In this document: positions 8,598-19,643 of the stretch, piece by piece
How positions within the stretch are numbered: the first letter of the stretch is position 1
Layout: every line of letters begins with the position of its first letter
Assembly (NCBI RefSeq): GCF_009904055.1
Contig: NZ_WYDP01000019.1
Location: 1 to 64,000, forward strand
Direction of reading: 5' to 3'
DNA from: Rubellimicrobium sp. CFH 75288
GTDB taxonomy: Bacteria; Pseudomonadota; Alphaproteobacteria; Rhodobacterales; Rhodobacteraceae
Length of the DNA stretch: 64,000 bases
The notes under the pieces: generated by a model
Told to the model about the DNA's origin: nothing
The model's database searches: none
Seen by the model: the letters and a program-made list of their open reading frames with translations, nothing else
Position numbers and translations under genes: made by a program

Positions 8598-9203
8598 ATG
8601 CCAGCCGGATTGCCAGCCCTTCTTCTCGCCTCGCTGCTTGTCGAGCTCACGCCGGGGCCGAACATGGCGTGGCTCGCCATCGTGGCGGGGGCGGAGGGGG
8701 TGCGGGTCGGCCTCGCGGCGGTGGCCGGGGTCGCACTGGGGCTCGCGCTCGCGGGGGCGGCGGCGGCGCTGGGGCTCGCGGCGCTGGTCGCGGCCTCGCC
8801 CGCGCTCTACGAGGCGCTGCGCTGGGGCGGTGCGGCCTATCTGCTGTGGCTGGCCTGGGACGGCTGGCGCGGGGCGGCGGAGACGGCCCCGCCGCTGCCG
8901 GGCCGGCAGGCGCGGCGGGCCTTCCGGCGGGGACTGGTGACGAACCTGCTCAACCCCAAGGCGGGGGTGTTCTTTGTCGCCGTGCTGCCCGGCTTCGTCG
9001 ATCCCGGCGCGCCGGTCCTCGGGCAGACGCTCTGGCTCACGGCCGGCTACGTGCTGGTGGCGACGGCGGTCCATGCCGGGATCGTCCTGCTGGCCGGGCA
9101 GGCGCGGCGGCTGCTGCTTGACCCGGCGCGCGAGCGGCGGGCGCGGCGCGCGCTCTCCGTGGCGTTGGCGCTGGTGGCGCTGTGGCTGCTCTGGCGGGGC
9201 TGA
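8598..9203 (+). CDS. LysE/RhtB family amino-acid exporter
   Basis: This 201-residue inner-membrane protein has about six hydrophobic segments and the N-terminal LysE/RhtB signature ELTPGPNMAWLA (residues about 15-26). It also has NLLNPKAGVFFVAVLPGFV in the middle, the conserved loop before the fourth or fifth span. Members export amino acids or homoserine lactones. The ATG at 8598 follows CGAGGA; the upstream extension of the frame is G+C-rich leader. It is divergent from ade and convergent with hemE, 7 bp apart at the stops. The exported compound cannot be told from the sequence. Confidence 0.88.
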   Translation: MPAGLPALLLASLLVELTPGPNMAWLAIVAGAEGVRVGLAAVAGVALGLALAGAAAALGLAALVAASPALYEALRWGGAAYLLWLAWDGWRGAAETAPPLPGRQARRAFRRGLVTNLLNPKAGVFFVAVLPGFVDPGAPVLGQTLWLTAGYVLVATAVHAGIVLLAGQARRLLLDPARERRARRALSVALALVALWLLWRG

Positions 9204-9210
9204 GCGGGCC

Positions 9211-10233
9211 TCAGCCGCGGATCGCCTCGAGCATGCGGTGGACGTTGTCGGGATCGGCGTCCGGGGTGATCCCGTGGCCGAGGTTGAAGATGTGGGGCCC
9301 GCCCGAGAAGGCCCGCACCACGCGGCGCGTTTCCTCCACCAGCGCCTGCCCTCCCTCGACGAGCAGGCGGGAGGGGAGGTTGCCCTGCACGCAGCCGCCC
9401 GTCTGGACCTCGGCGGCCGCCCATTCGGGGCTCACGCCGTCGTCGAGCGCGATGGCCTGCGCCCCCGTGGCTGCGTGCGCCCCGGCATAGCGCGCGCCCG
9501 CCCCGCGCGGAAAGGCGATCACGGGCAAGCCGGGATGGCGCGCGCGCAGGGCCGCCGTGATGCGCCGCAGGGGGGCGAGGCAGTAGCGGTCGAACTCCTC
9601 GCCCTCGAGCGCACCCGCCCAGGAATCGAAGAGCTTGACCACCTCGGCCCCCGCTTCGGCCTGGGCGGAGAGGTATTCGACCGTCGCCCCCTCGATCCGC
9701 TCGAGGATCGCCTCGAAGAGGGCGCGGTCGGTGGCCTTGAGGGCGTGGGCCGGGGCCTGGTCAGGCGTGCCGCGCCCGGCGATCAGGTAGGTCGCCACCG
9801 TCCAGGGGGCGCCGGCAAAGCCGATCAGCGCGACGTCGGGCGGCAGCGCGCGCGCGAGGATGCGCACGGTCTCGTAGATGGGGGCGAGCGTGTCGTGGAC
9901 CGCCCCGGGCGGACGCAGGGCCGCGAGCGCCCCGGGGGTGGCGACGGGCGACAGCCGCGGCCCCTCGCCCGTCTCGAACCACAGCTCCGCCCCGAGCGCC
10001 TGGGGCACGAGAAGGATGTCGGCGAACAGGATCGCCGCGTCGAAGCCGTAGCGGCGGATGGGCTGCAGCGTCACCTCGGCCGCGAGGTCGGGATTGTAGC
10101 AGAGGTCCAGAAAGCCCCCGGCCCGTTCGCGCGTGGCGCGGTATTCGGGCAGGTAGCGCCCCGCCTGGCGCATCATCCAGACGGGGGGCACGGGCAGGGT
10201 CTCGCCCGCGAGGGCGCGCAGGAGCGGCTTCAT
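9211..10233 (-). CDS. hemE: uroporphyrinogen decarboxylase
   Basis: HemE removes four carboxyl groups from uroporphyrinogen III to give coproporphyrinogen III in heme and bacteriochlorophyll synthesis. The 340-residue protein carries both family signatures: [17 protein letters not shown] at residues 15-31 and [16 protein letters not shown] in the middle, plus FDSWAG and FNLGHGITP. The start at 10233 gives [11 protein letters not shown], the usual N-terminus. It is divergent from hemC with an 81-bp gap, an arrangement familiar from Rhodobacteraceae that allows joint control. Confidence 0.96.
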   Translation of the reverse strand: MKPLLRALAGETLPVPPVWMMRQAGRYLPEYRATRERAGGFLDLCYNPDLAAEVTLQPIRRYGFDAAILFADILLVPQALGAELWFETGEGPRLSPVATPGALAALRPPGAVHDTLAPIYETVRILARALPPDVALIGFAGAPWTVATYLIAGRGTPDQAPAHALKATDRALFEAILERIEGATVEYLSAQAEAGAEVVKLFDSWAGALEGEEFDRYCLAPLRRITAALRARHPGLPVIAFPRGAGARYAGAHAATGAQAIALDDGVSPEWAAAEVQTGGCVQGNLPSRLLVEGGQALVEETRRVVRAFSGGPHIFNLGHGITPDADPDNVHRMLEAIRG

Positions 10234-10314
10234 GCGGACCGCCTGCCGCCCCGGAGCGGTCGTGTCAAGCGGGCCCGGTTGCCCCCCGGCGGCCCCGCCC
10301 GTAGAGAGCGGCGC

Positions 10315-11235
10315 ATGCAGACGCTCCGCATCGGGACCCGCGGCTCTCCCCTCGCGCTCGCGCAGGCGCACGAGGTCCGCGACCGCCTGGCCGCCGCGCA
10401 TGGCCTGCCCCGCGACGCCTTCGAGATCGTCGTCATCCGTGTGACCGGCGACGCGGTGCAGGACCGCCCGCTGAGCCAGATCGGGGGCAAGGGCCTGTTC
10501 ACCAAGGAGATCGAGGAGGCGCTGCTCGGGGACCGGGTCGATCTGGCGGTCCATTCCATGAAGGACATGCCGGTGCTCCAGCCCGAGGGCCTCGTCATCG
10601 ACTGTTTCCTGCCGCGCGAGGACCCGCGCGATGCCTTCGTGTCGCTGGGCGCGGCGGAGGGGATCGCGGATCTGCCGGAGGGGGCGGTGGTCGGCACGTC
10701 CTCGCTGCGCCGGCGGGCGCAGCTTCTGGCGCGCCGGCCCGACCTGCGGGTGGTCGAGTTCCGGGGCAACGTCCAGACGCGTCTCTCCAAGCTGGCGAGC
10801 GGGGTGGCGGAGGCCACGTTCCTGGCCATGGCGGGGCTGCGGCGGCTGGGGCTGGCGGCTGAGGTGCCGGCGCGGCCCATCCCGTCCGAGGCGATGCTGC
10901 CCGCGATTGCGCAAGGGGCCATCGGGGTGGAGCGGCGCGCAGGCGACGGGCGCGCGGCGGAGATGGTCGCACCGCTCCACCACCGCGAGACGGGTCTGCG
11001 GCTGGCGGCCGAGCGGGCCTTTCTCGCCGCGCTCGACGGGTCGTGCCAGACGCCGATCGCGGGGCTGGCCGAGATCGCGGGCGACCGGCTGCGCCTGCGC
11101 GGCGAGATCCTGCGCCCCGACGGTAGCCGCGTGCTGGCCGACGAGGCGACGGGTTCCGCCGCGGACGGGCCGGAGATGGGCCGCGACCTGGCGCGCGGGC
11201 TTCTGCGGGAGGCGGGCCCCGGCTTCTTCGGCTGA
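10315..11235 (+). CDS. hemC: porphobilinogen deaminase (hydroxymethylbilane synthase)
   Basis: HemC polymerises four porphobilinogens into hydroxymethylbilane. The 306-residue protein starts [17 protein letters not shown], has the catalytic Asp (D84 in HSMKDMP), the [10 protein letters not shown] segment and the Cys that holds the dipyrromethane cofactor (C244 in [11 protein letters not shown]). All key residues are present. It lies divergent to hemE and is followed after 3 bp by the stop of a convergent FAD-linked oxidase gene. Confidence 0.96.
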   Translation: MQTLRIGTRGSPLALAQAHEVRDRLAAAHGLPRDAFEIVVIRVTGDAVQDRPLSQIGGKGLFTKEIEEALLGDRVDLAVHSMKDMPVLQPEGLVIDCFLPREDPRDAFVSLGAAEGIADLPEGAVVGTSSLRRRAQLLARRPDLRVVEFRGNVQTRLSKLASGVAEATFLAMAGLRRLGLAAEVPARPIPSEAMLPAIAQGAIGVERRAGDGRAAEMVAPLHHRETGLRLAAERAFLAALDGSCQTPIAGLAEIAGDRLRLRGEILRPDGSRVLADEATGSAADGPEMGRDLARGLLREAGPGFFG

Positions 11236-11238
11236 GGC

Positions 11239-12645
11239 TCAGGGCAGGACCTTGCCGGGGTTGAGGAGCCCCCCGGGGTCGAGCGCGGCCTTGAGCCGGC
11301 GCATGACGTCGAGCGCGACCGGGTCCTTGAGGGTGGCCATGGAGGCGCGCTTGCTCAGGCCGATGCCGTGTTCGGCCGAAAAGGAGCCGCCGAGCGCCAC
11401 GGCCGTCTCGTCCACCATGGCGCGGATCGCGCCGGCGAGGGCGGGGTCGTCGCGCGTGGGATAGGCGGAGTAATGCACGTTGCCGTCGCCCAGATGCGCC
11501 ACCACGAAGTCGTCGGCGCCCGGGTCGAGCCGGGCGAGCCCCTCGCGCACGCGGGCAAGGAACGCCTCGACGGCGTCGAGCGGCAGGGCGACGTCCGTGT
11601 CCACGAAGGGCTGGCGGCCCAGGGTGATCTCGGCCGCGGCCTCGCGGCGGGCCCACATCTCGCGCCGCTGCGCCTCGGAGCGGGCCACGACGGCGTCGAG
11701 CACCTCGCCCGCCTCGAGCAGCGCGGCAAGGCTGTCCTCGAGCCGCGTCACCACGGGCAGGGTGCCGTCGGGGCCAGGGACGGCGTCGGCGGGGGCAGTG
11801 GCGGCGACCTCCAGCATCAGGTTGTGGGCATGGGGCTCGGCGAAGGGCTCGCGCGCGCCGGGGATGCGGGCGAGATGGCCCTCGATATAGGGGCGGGGCA
11901 TGTATTCGAAGGCCTCGACCGCGCCCCCCGTCTCCTCCTCGAGCCGGCGCAGCAGGTGCAGGGCGGCCGTCAGCGAGGCGACGGCGACGGTCGCGGTCGC
12001 GAAGGCCGCCGGACGGGGCGCGAGGCGCAGGCTGGCCGCGGTGATGACGCCGAGCGTCCCCTCCGCCCCGATGAAGAGGTGGCGCAGCGCGTAGCCCGTG
12101 TTGTCCTTGCGCAGGGCCGAGAGCAGGTCGAGCACGCGGCCGTCGGCCAGCACCACCTCGAGCCCGAGGCAGAGGTCGCGCGCCGAGCCGTGGCGCAGCG
12201 CGTTGGACCCCCCCGCATTGGTCGAGAGCGCGCCCCCGATCGTGGCCGACCCGCGCGCCCCGAAGGTGAGCGGAAAGCGCAGCCCCGCCCCCTCGGCCGC
12301 GGCATGGAGGTCGTCGAGGACCACGCCCGCCTCGGCCACGGCCACGCGCGTCGCGGGGTTGAGCGAGCGGATGCGCCGCATCCGGTCGAGCGAGAGGACG
12401 AGCGCCCCGGGCGCATGCGTCGCCCCGGTCAGGCCGGTCCGCCCGCCGGCGGGCACCACGGCGACGCCGGCCTCGCGCGCGAGGGCCAGCACGCGGACGA
12501 CCTCGGCCGTGCTGGCGGGGCGGGCCACGGCCAGGGGCTCTCCGCGATAGGCGCCGGTCCAGTCGCGCGTCCAGGGCGCCGCCTCGGGCCCCGCCGCCAG
12601 TCCGGCCGGCCCCAGGGCGGCGGCCACGGTTTCGACGATGCCCAT
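11239..12645 (-). CDS. FAD-linked oxidase, D-2-hydroxyacid dehydrogenase type
   Basis: This 468-residue flavoprotein belongs to the vanillyl-alcohol oxidase fold family that holds D-lactate dehydrogenase (cytochrome), GlcD and D-2-hydroxyglutarate dehydrogenase. The FAD-binding half shows VVPAGGRTGLTGA, GARGSATIGGALSTNAGGSN and GYALRHLFIGAEGTLGVIT. The C-terminal half shows the metal and substrate-site motifs HLGDGNVHYSAYP and GSFSAEHGIGLSKR. It should oxidise a D-2-hydroxyacid and pass electrons to the respiratory chain or ETF. The ATG at 12645 has GGGAGGACCCG in front. The exact substrate (D-lactate, glycolate or 2-hydroxyglutarate) is undecided; there is no GlcE/GlcF partner nearby. Confidence 0.87.
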   Translation of the reverse strand: MGIVETVAAALGPAGLAAGPEAAPWTRDWTGAYRGEPLAVARPASTAEVVRVLALAREAGVAVVPAGGRTGLTGATHAPGALVLSLDRMRRIRSLNPATRVAVAEAGVVLDDLHAAAEGAGLRFPLTFGARGSATIGGALSTNAGGSNALRHGSARDLCLGLEVVLADGRVLDLLSALRKDNTGYALRHLFIGAEGTLGVITAASLRLAPRPAAFATATVAVASLTAALHLLRRLEEETGGAVEAFEYMPRPYIEGHLARIPGAREPFAEPHAHNLMLEVAATAPADAVPGPDGTLPVVTRLEDSLAALLEAGEVLDAVVARSEAQRREMWARREAAAEITLGRQPFVDTDVALPLDAVEAFLARVREGLARLDPGADDFVVAHLGDGNVHYSAYPTRDDPALAGAIRAMVDETAVALGGSFSAEHGIGLSKRASMATLKDPVALDVMRRLKAALDPGGLLNPGKVLP

Positions 12646-12745
12646 CGGGTCCTCCCGCGAGGCTTGGGGTCCCTTCTGCCCGCCGAGGGTGCCGGACGGC
12701 GACCGCTGCGGGACCTTCGCCAGGCCGGGCGGAGGGGAGCAAGGA

Positions 12746-12820
12746 TGGTGGGCGATGAGGGATTCGAACCCCCGACTTCTTCCGTGTGAAGGAAGCACTC
12801 TACCACTGAGTTAATCGCCC
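12746..12820 (-). tRNA. tRNA-Val (anticodon CAC)
   Basis: The minus strand folds into a full cloverleaf: acceptor GGGCGAT paired with ATCGCCC, anticodon stem CTTCC/GGAAG with loop TTCACAC (anticodon CAC, reading GTG), and T-loop GGTTCGAATCC. The discriminator is A, and CCA is encoded (12748-12746). It stands between the FAD-linked oxidase and the M50 protease genes; no att-like duplication is seen near its 3' end. Confidence 0.95.
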
Positions 12821-12829
12821 GTGCCGGCC

Positions 12830-12858
12830 CCTCTAGCCGCTCCGACCGGCCGCCGCAA
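12830..12858 (-). promoter_or_regulatory. candidate promoter for tRNA-Val
   Basis: On the minus strand TTGCGG (12858-12853) and TAGAGG (12835-12830) are 17 bp apart, with the -10 ending nine bases before the tRNA 5' end. Match to consensus is weak, as is common in this G+C range. Confidence 0.33.
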
Positions 12859-12873
12859 GTCCCCCGGTCCCCC

Positions 12874-13956
12874 TCAGTTCCGCCCGGCGGCGTTGCGGAC
12901 CATCATCAGCTCGCCCACGTTCTCGGCCGTGACATAGCCCGCAAGGCGGCCGTCCCCGGACAGGACCGCGACGACGGGCGCGCCCGCCTCCTGAAGCGGG
13001 CGCAGCGCATCCTCGAGGCGGCCGTGGGCGGGCACGGTGGGCACGTTGCGCTCCATCACCTCCAGCACGGGCGTGGCGGGGCCGCTCTCGCTCAGGGCGC
13101 GGATCAGGGCGTCGCGGGTGAGCACCCCGCGCAGGCGCCCCGCCCCGTCCACCACGGGAAACTCGTGCTGGGTGGTGCGGATGAGGCAGCGCACGGCATC
13201 CTCGACCTGGGCGCCGGTGCCGAGCGTCTCGAAGCGGGTGATCATGGCGTCGGCCACGGTGAGGCGGCGCGACACCTCCTGAAGCCCCACGGCCTGGGAC
13301 TCGGCCGAGGCGGCGATATAGACGAAGATGGCGATGAAGATCAGGAGCGGGTTGCCGAGCAGGCCCAGAAATCCCAGCACGAAGGCGAAGCCCTGCCCCA
13401 CCCGCGCCGCGACGGCAGTGGCCTGCGCACGCGGAAAGCGCGTGGCCAGGAGCGCCCGCAGCACCCGGCCGCCATCCATCGGAAAGGCGGGGATCAGGTT
13501 GAACAGGACAAGAAAGACGTTGATGGAGGCGAGCTGGACCAGAAGGCCGGTGCGCGGATCGTCCAGCGCCTCGAGCGAGGCGAGGTCGGCGCGGCCGCCC
13601 AGGATCAGCACCAGCACCAGCGCGATGACCACGTTGACGGCCGGCCCGGCGAGCGCGACGACGATCTCCTGGCTGGGCTTCTCGGGCATCCGCTCGAGCC
13701 GGGCGACGCCGCCGATGGGCAGCAGCGTGATGTCGGGGGTGCGGATGCCGTAGCGGCGCGCGGCCAGCGCGTGGCCGAACTCGTGCGCCAGCACGCAGGC
13801 GAAGACGAGGACGATGAGGACGATGCCCTCGATCGCGGCGGGCGTGCCGCCCTGCGCGTAGCGGGCAAAGCCGATCCAGGTGAGCAGGAGAAAGAAGGTG
13901 ACGTGGATGCGCACCTCGCTGCCGAGGATGCGCGCGACGGGAAACGACCAGGTCAT
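12874..13956 (-). CDS. site-2 protease (M50) family metalloprotease with tandem CBS domains
   Basis: This 360-residue inner-membrane protease probably cleaves substrates within or next to the membrane. It has about six hydrophobic segments in residues 1-215. The zinc motif is HEFGH at 58-62, and the third ligand lies in FNLIPAFPMDGGRVLRAL. Residues about 225-355 form two CBS domains (TVADAMITRF and VLEVMERNVP mark their starts), which in this subfamily may bind nucleotides and gate activity. It lies just downstream of lon on the same strand, behind a strong hairpin. The substrate is unknown; a link to envelope or sporulation-type sigma pathways cannot be assumed. Confidence 0.9.
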   Translation of the reverse strand: MTWSFPVARILGSEVRIHVTFFLLLTWIGFARYAQGGTPAAIEGIVLIVLVFACVLAHEFGHALAARRYGIRTPDITLLPIGGVARLERMPEKPSQEIVVALAGPAVNVVIALVLVLILGGRADLASLEALDDPRTGLLVQLASINVFLVLFNLIPAFPMDGGRVLRALLATRFPRAQATAVAARVGQGFAFVLGFLGLLGNPLLIFIAIFVYIAASAESQAVGLQEVSRRLTVADAMITRFETLGTGAQVEDAVRCLIRTTQHEFPVVDGAGRLRGVLTRDALIRALSESGPATPVLEVMERNVPTVPAHGRLEDALRPLQEAGAPVVAVLSGDGRLAGYVTAENVGELMMVRNAAGRN

Positions 13957-14019
13957 GCGGAGGGCGCCTTCGGGTGGTGATGTCCCCCGCAGATAGGGCG
14001 CCGCGGCCCGGAGCGAAGG

Positions 14020-14052
14020 CCCCGCGCCGCCCCCCGGAGAGGCGGCGCGGGG
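14020..14052 (-). terminator. 12-bp perfect hairpin after lon
   Basis: CCCCGCGCCGCC and GGCGGCGCGGGG pair perfectly around a 9-base loop, seven bases after the lon stop codon. On the minus strand it is followed only by CCTTCGCTCC, so it is a strong hairpin without a true U-tract; a partial terminator or mRNA 3'-end stabiliser before the M50 gene. Confidence 0.55.
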
Positions 14053-14058
14053 AGGGCC

Positions 14059-16467
<2,409 letters not shown>

Positions 16468-16540
16468 GCGGGATCCCCTTTAGCGGAAAGGCTCTGGCCC
16501 CGGTCGTCGGCGGCGCTCGGCCTTCCCCGGTCGGTGCCGG

Positions 16541-16570
16541 ATAGTTGGGGGCTGGACGCAGGGGTGTCAA
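16541..16570 (-). promoter_or_regulatory. candidate lon promoter with sigma-70/sigma-32 character
   Basis: On the minus strand TTGACA (16570-16565) is followed after 13 bp by CCCCCAACTAT. TTGACA is a perfect -35 for sigma-70, while GTTGACA...CCCCC resembles the heat-shock pattern CTTGAA-N13-CCCCAT. The -10 fits sigma-70 poorly (AACTAT), favouring RpoH. It would give a leader of about 65-70 bases. Confidence 0.4.
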
Positions 16571-16696
16571 CGGGCTGTCCGGCCGCACACGGGACATGTG
16601 ATCGCAGGGGCGGACGCGCGGTCCGTGCCGTTGTCGATGATCCGTCCATGTCCGCCTGCCTCCTCGTTGCGCAGGGGCGTTCTAGCCCGGACATGG

Positions 16697-16712
16697 TTGA
16701 CGGACGGTTAAC
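16697..16712 (+). promoter_or_regulatory. CtrA-type box 1 upstream of lon (TTGA-N7-TTAAC)
   Basis: TTGA-CGGACGG-TTAAC matches the CtrA consensus TTAA-N7-TTAAC at all but one position with the correct spacing. It lies 230-245 bp upstream of the lon ATG. Only three such boxes were seen in the window, all intergenic. Confidence 0.5.
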
Positions 16713-16729
16713 GCACCGCACGGCGGGGG

Positions 16730-16745
16730 TTAACGGATGGTTGAC
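16730..16745 (+). promoter_or_regulatory. CtrA-type box 2 upstream of lon (TTAA-N7-TTGAC)
   Basis: TTAA-CGGATGG-TTGAC again has the 7-bp spacer and one mismatch. It starts 33 bp from the first box (about three helical turns), and the two spacers are nearly identical (CGGACGG/CGGATGG), suggesting a duplicated site. Confidence 0.5.
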
Positions 16746-16823
16746 GCCGCAGGAGCGGGCTGTGCCTTGCCCGACAGGGACTTGGCGTCTTTCGCGGCCC
16801 GGCCGGGGCGAGGGTGTTGCGCG

Positions 16824-17957
16824 TCAGGCGAGGGGCGGGATGTCGCCCGCGCGGCGGCGATCGTGGAAGGCGCGCTGCCACCCGTCGAAGCGGCCGGCCA
16901 GGATCGCCTCGCGCATGCCGGCCATGATCTGCTGGAAGTAGTGGAGGTTGTGCCAGGTCAGCAGCATCCCGGCGATCATCTCGCCCGCGCGGACCACGTG
17001 GTGGAGATAGGCGCGCGAATAGCCGCGGCAGGCGGGGCAGGCGCAGCTCTCGTCGAGCGGGCGGGGGTCGTCGGCATGCCGCGCGTTGCGCAGGTTGACG
17101 GGCCCGCCCGGCGTCCAGGCCTGGCCCGTCCGCCCCGAGCGCGTGGGCAGCACGCAATCCATCATGTCCACCCCGCGCGCGACCGCGCCCACGATGTCCT
17201 CGGGCTTGCCCACGCCCATGAGGTAGCGCGGCCGGTCCGCGGGCAGCAGCGCGGGGGCGTAGTCGAGCACGCCGAACATCGCCTCCTGCCCCTCGCCCAC
17301 GGCGAGGCCGCCGATGGCGTAGCCGTCGAAGCCGATCGCGCGCAGCGCCGCGGCCGATTCCTCGCGCAGGCTGCGCGTGACGCCGCCCTGCATGATGCCG
17401 AACAGCGCGTGGCCGGGGCGGTCCCCGAACGCCTCGCGCGAGCGTTGGGCCCAGCGCATCGACAGCCGCATGGAGGCGGCGACGGCCTCCTCGGGCGCAG
17501 GCAGCGCGGGGCATTCGTCGAAGGCCATGACGATGTCGGAGCCCAGCAGGCGCTGGATCTCCATGCTGCGCTCGGGCGTGAGCCGGTGGCGCGAGCCGTC
17601 GATGTGGGAGGCAAAGGTCACGCCGTCCTCGTCGAGGCGGCGCAGCGCGGCGAGCGACATGACCTGGAAGCCGCCCGAATCGGTCAGGATGGGCCCGTCC
17701 CAGTTCATGAAGCGGTGGAGCCCGCCGAGGCGCGCCACGCGCTCGGCGCCGGGGCGCAGCATCAGGTGGTAGGTGTTGCCGAGCAGGATGTCGGCGCCGG
17801 TGGCGCGCACGCTCTCGGGCAGCATGGCCTTGACGGTGCCGGCGGTGCCCACGGGCATGAAGGCGGGCGTGCGGATCGTGCCGCGCGGCGTCTCGATCAG
17901 GCCGGCACGAGCGGCGCCGTCCGTCGCCCGGAGCGTGAAGCGGAAGGGGTCTGGCAT
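16824..17957 (-). CDS. tgt: queuine tRNA-ribosyltransferase
   Basis: Tgt exchanges guanine-34 for preQ1 in tRNAs with GUN anticodons. The 377-residue protein has the TIM-barrel landmarks [28 protein letters not shown] with the catalytic Asp, and DSGGF followed later by GGLAVGEG and MGVGKPEDI. It also has the C-terminal zinc site [16 protein letters not shown]. The start at 17957 gives [19 protein letters not shown], as in alphaproteobacterial homologues. It is a single gene; lon lies 356 bp downstream and the ACR3 gene is divergent. Confidence 0.96.
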   Translation of the reverse strand: MPDPFRFTLRATDGAARAGLIETPRGTIRTPAFMPVGTAGTVKAMLPESVRATGADILLGNTYHLMLRPGAERVARLGGLHRFMNWDGPILTDSGGFQVMSLAALRRLDEDGVTFASHIDGSRHRLTPERSMEIQRLLGSDIVMAFDECPALPAPEEAVAASMRLSMRWAQRSREAFGDRPGHALFGIMQGGVTRSLREESAAALRAIGFDGYAIGGLAVGEGQEAMFGVLDYAPALLPADRPRYLMGVGKPEDIVGAVARGVDMMDCVLPTRSGRTGQAWTPGGPVNLRNARHADDPRPLDESCACPACRGYSRAYLHHVVRAGEMIAGMLLTWHNLHYFQQIMAGMREAILAGRFDGWQRAFHDRRRAGDIPPLA

Positions 17958-18081
17958 GGATCACCGGCAGGGTGGGGGCGGCGCCCTCTAGCGCAGGGGC
18001 GGGCCGAGGGAAAGCGGTTGTGCCTGGCCGCCCTTCGGCCCAGGGTGCGCGCGATTCCGACACGGGCGGGGAGAGAGGGTC

Positions 18082-19140
18082 ATGACATCGGCGGCCGGAG
18101 CGCCCGCGGGGCTGGGCCCGTTCGAGCGCTGGCTGTCGCTCTGGGTGGCGGGGGCGATCGGGCTCGGCATGGCTCTGGGGCTGGCCGTGCCCGGCCTGTT
18201 CGGCGCGCTGGCGCGGCTGGAGGTCGCCTCGGTCAACCTGCCGGTGGCGGTGCTGATCTGGGCGATGGTCTATCCGATGATGGTCGGTGTCGAGTTCGGC
18301 GCCATCCGCCGCGTGCGCGAGGAGCCGCGGGGCCTCGTGCTGACGCTGGTCGTCAACTGGCTCGTCAAGCCGTTCACCATGGCGGCGCTGGGGGTGCTGT
18401 TCTTCGAGCACGTCTTTGCCGGGCTGATCCCGCCGGACGATGCGCAGGCCTATCTGGCGGGCGTGATCCTGCTCGGGGCCGCGCCCTGCACCGCCATGGT
18501 CTTTGTCTGGTCGCAGCTCACACGCGGCGATCCGACCTACACGCTGGTCCAGGTCAGCGTGAACGACGTGGTGATGGTGTTCGCCTTTGCGCCGATCGTG
18601 GCGCTTCTCCTCGGGCTCACCGATCTGGTCGTGCCGTGGGAGACGCTGCTGCTGTCGGTCCTGCTCTACATCGTCATCCCGCTGGCGGCCGGGATCGCGA
18701 CCCGGCGGCGGCTCGTGGCGCGCGGCGGGCGGGCGGCGGTGGAGGCGTTCCGGGACGCGATCAAGCCCGCGACGGTGGCGGGGCTGCTGATGACCGTGGT
18801 GCTGCTGTTCGGCTTTCAGGCGGAATCGGTGCTGGCCCGCCCCCTGGCGATCGTCCTGATCGCCGTGCCGCTGCTCATCCAGAGCTACGGGATCTTCGCC
18901 CTCGCCTATGGGGCGGCGCGCGTGCTGCGCGTGCCGTTCGACATCGCCGCGCCCTGTGCGCTGATCGGGACGTCGAACTTCTTCGAACTGGCGGTGGCGG
19001 TGGCGATCTCGCTGTTCGGCCTGGGTTCGGGGGCGGCGCTGGCCACCGTGGTGGGCGTGCTCGTCGAGGTGCCCGTGATGCTGTCGCTGGTGGCCTTCGC
19101 CAACCGCACGCGGGCCTGGTTTCCCGACCGGCGGGGCTGA
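18082..19140 (+). CDS. ACR3-type arsenite efflux transporter
   Basis: This 352-residue carrier has ten hydrophobic segments and the ACR3 hallmarks: [34 protein letters not shown], and [21 protein letters not shown] with the conserved Cys needed for arsenite transport. [18 protein letters not shown] lies near the end. It exports As(III), driven by the membrane potential or proton gradient. No arsR, arsC or arsH is next to it, which is unusual because ACR3 genes normally sit in an ars operon; expression may be constitutive or controlled from elsewhere. Confidence 0.93.
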   Translation: MTSAAGAPAGLGPFERWLSLWVAGAIGLGMALGLAVPGLFGALARLEVASVNLPVAVLIWAMVYPMMVGVEFGAIRRVREEPRGLVLTLVVNWLVKPFTMAALGVLFFEHVFAGLIPPDDAQAYLAGVILLGAAPCTAMVFVWSQLTRGDPTYTLVQVSVNDVVMVFAFAPIVALLLGLTDLVVPWETLLLSVLLYIVIPLAAGIATRRRLVARGGRAAVEAFRDAIKPATVAGLLMTVVLLFGFQAESVLARPLAIVLIAVPLLIQSYGIFALAYGAARVLRVPFDIAAPCALIGTSNFFELAVAVAISLFGLGSGAALATVVGVLVEVPVMLSLVAFANRTRAWFPDRRG

Positions 19141-19149
19141 GCCGGCGGG

Positions 19150-19177
19150 TTGCGGGCGGAGGGGCTTTCCTTATATG
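19150..19177 (+). promoter_or_regulatory. candidate promoter of the SufT-like gene
   Basis: TTGCGG (19150-19155) and TATATG (19172-19177) lie 16 bp apart in an unusually A+T-rich patch (CTTATATGAACGG), 33 bp before the ATG at 19210. Confidence 0.42.
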
Positions 19178-19209
19178 AACGGTCGGGTTTCTGTCCGAGG
19201 GAGCGCCCC

Positions 19210-19572
19210 ATGACCGCGAGCGAACCCCGCCTGGAGGGCACGCCGCTCATCGCGCCGTCGAGCACCGACCATCCCCTCTACGAGAAGGTGGTGGAGGCGT
19301 GCCGGACCGTGTTCGACCCCGAGATCCCCGTCAACATCTTCGATCTGGGCCTCGTCTACACGGTGGCCATCGACGAGGAGGGCGCCGTGCGGATCGTGAT
19401 GACGCTGACCGCTCCGGGCTGTCCCGTGGCGGGCGAGATGCCCGGCTGGGTCGCCGATGCCGTGGGGGCGGTGCCCGGCGTCAAGCAGGTCGATGTGGAG
19501 ATGACCTTCGAGCCCCAATGGGGCATGGACATGATGTCGGACGAGGCCCGGCTCGAGCTGGGATTCATGTAG
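19210..19572 (+). CDS. SufT-like MIP18 (DUF59) iron-sulfur assembly protein
   Basis: This 120-residue protein is one MIP18/DUF59 domain. The key run is VFDPEIPVNIFDLGLVY, followed by MTLTAPGCPVAGEMP with the conserved Cys, and EMTFEPQWGMDMMSDEARLELGF at the end; this is the layout of SufT and PaaD-like maturation factors. SufT helps mature Fe-S proteins under high demand. The ATG at 19210 follows GAGGGAGCG. It is monocistronic: no suf genes lie beside it, and an infC terminator hairpin follows its stop. Confidence 0.88.
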   Translation: MTASEPRLEGTPLIAPSSTDHPLYEKVVEACRTVFDPEIPVNIFDLGLVYTVAIDEEGAVRIVMTLTAPGCPVAGEMPGWVADAVGAVPGVKQVDVEMTFEPQWGMDMMSDEARLELGFM

Positions 19573-19585
19573 GCGCGGGCGGCAG

Positions 19586-19613
19586 AAAAAAGGCCCGGCA
19601 ACGGAGCCGGGCC
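19586..19613 (-). terminator. Rho-independent terminator of infC
   Basis: Read on the minus strand, GGCCCGGC-TCCGTT-GCCGGGCC is a perfect 8-bp stem followed directly by TTTTTT. It starts about 30 bases after the infC stop codon and also lies behind the convergent SufT-like gene. It ends the transcript before any rpmI-rplT genes, which are not adjacent here. Confidence 0.88.
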
Positions 19614-19643
19614 AGGTCTCTCGGGAATGCCGGATCGGACCGC

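Noticed and set aside
6743-9121. A 792-codon plus-strand frame opposite ade
   Set aside because: Shadow of the adenine deaminase and LysE genes; no motifs.
12746-12820. Integration site of a mobile element at tRNA-Val
   Set aside because: No duplicated tRNA 3' end, integrase or base-composition shift is present on either side.
16697-16745. DnaA boxes or a replication-origin element near lon
   Set aside because: The repeated GGTTRACG units do not match TTATCCACA, and there is no A+T-rich unwinding region; the N7 spacing fits CtrA better.
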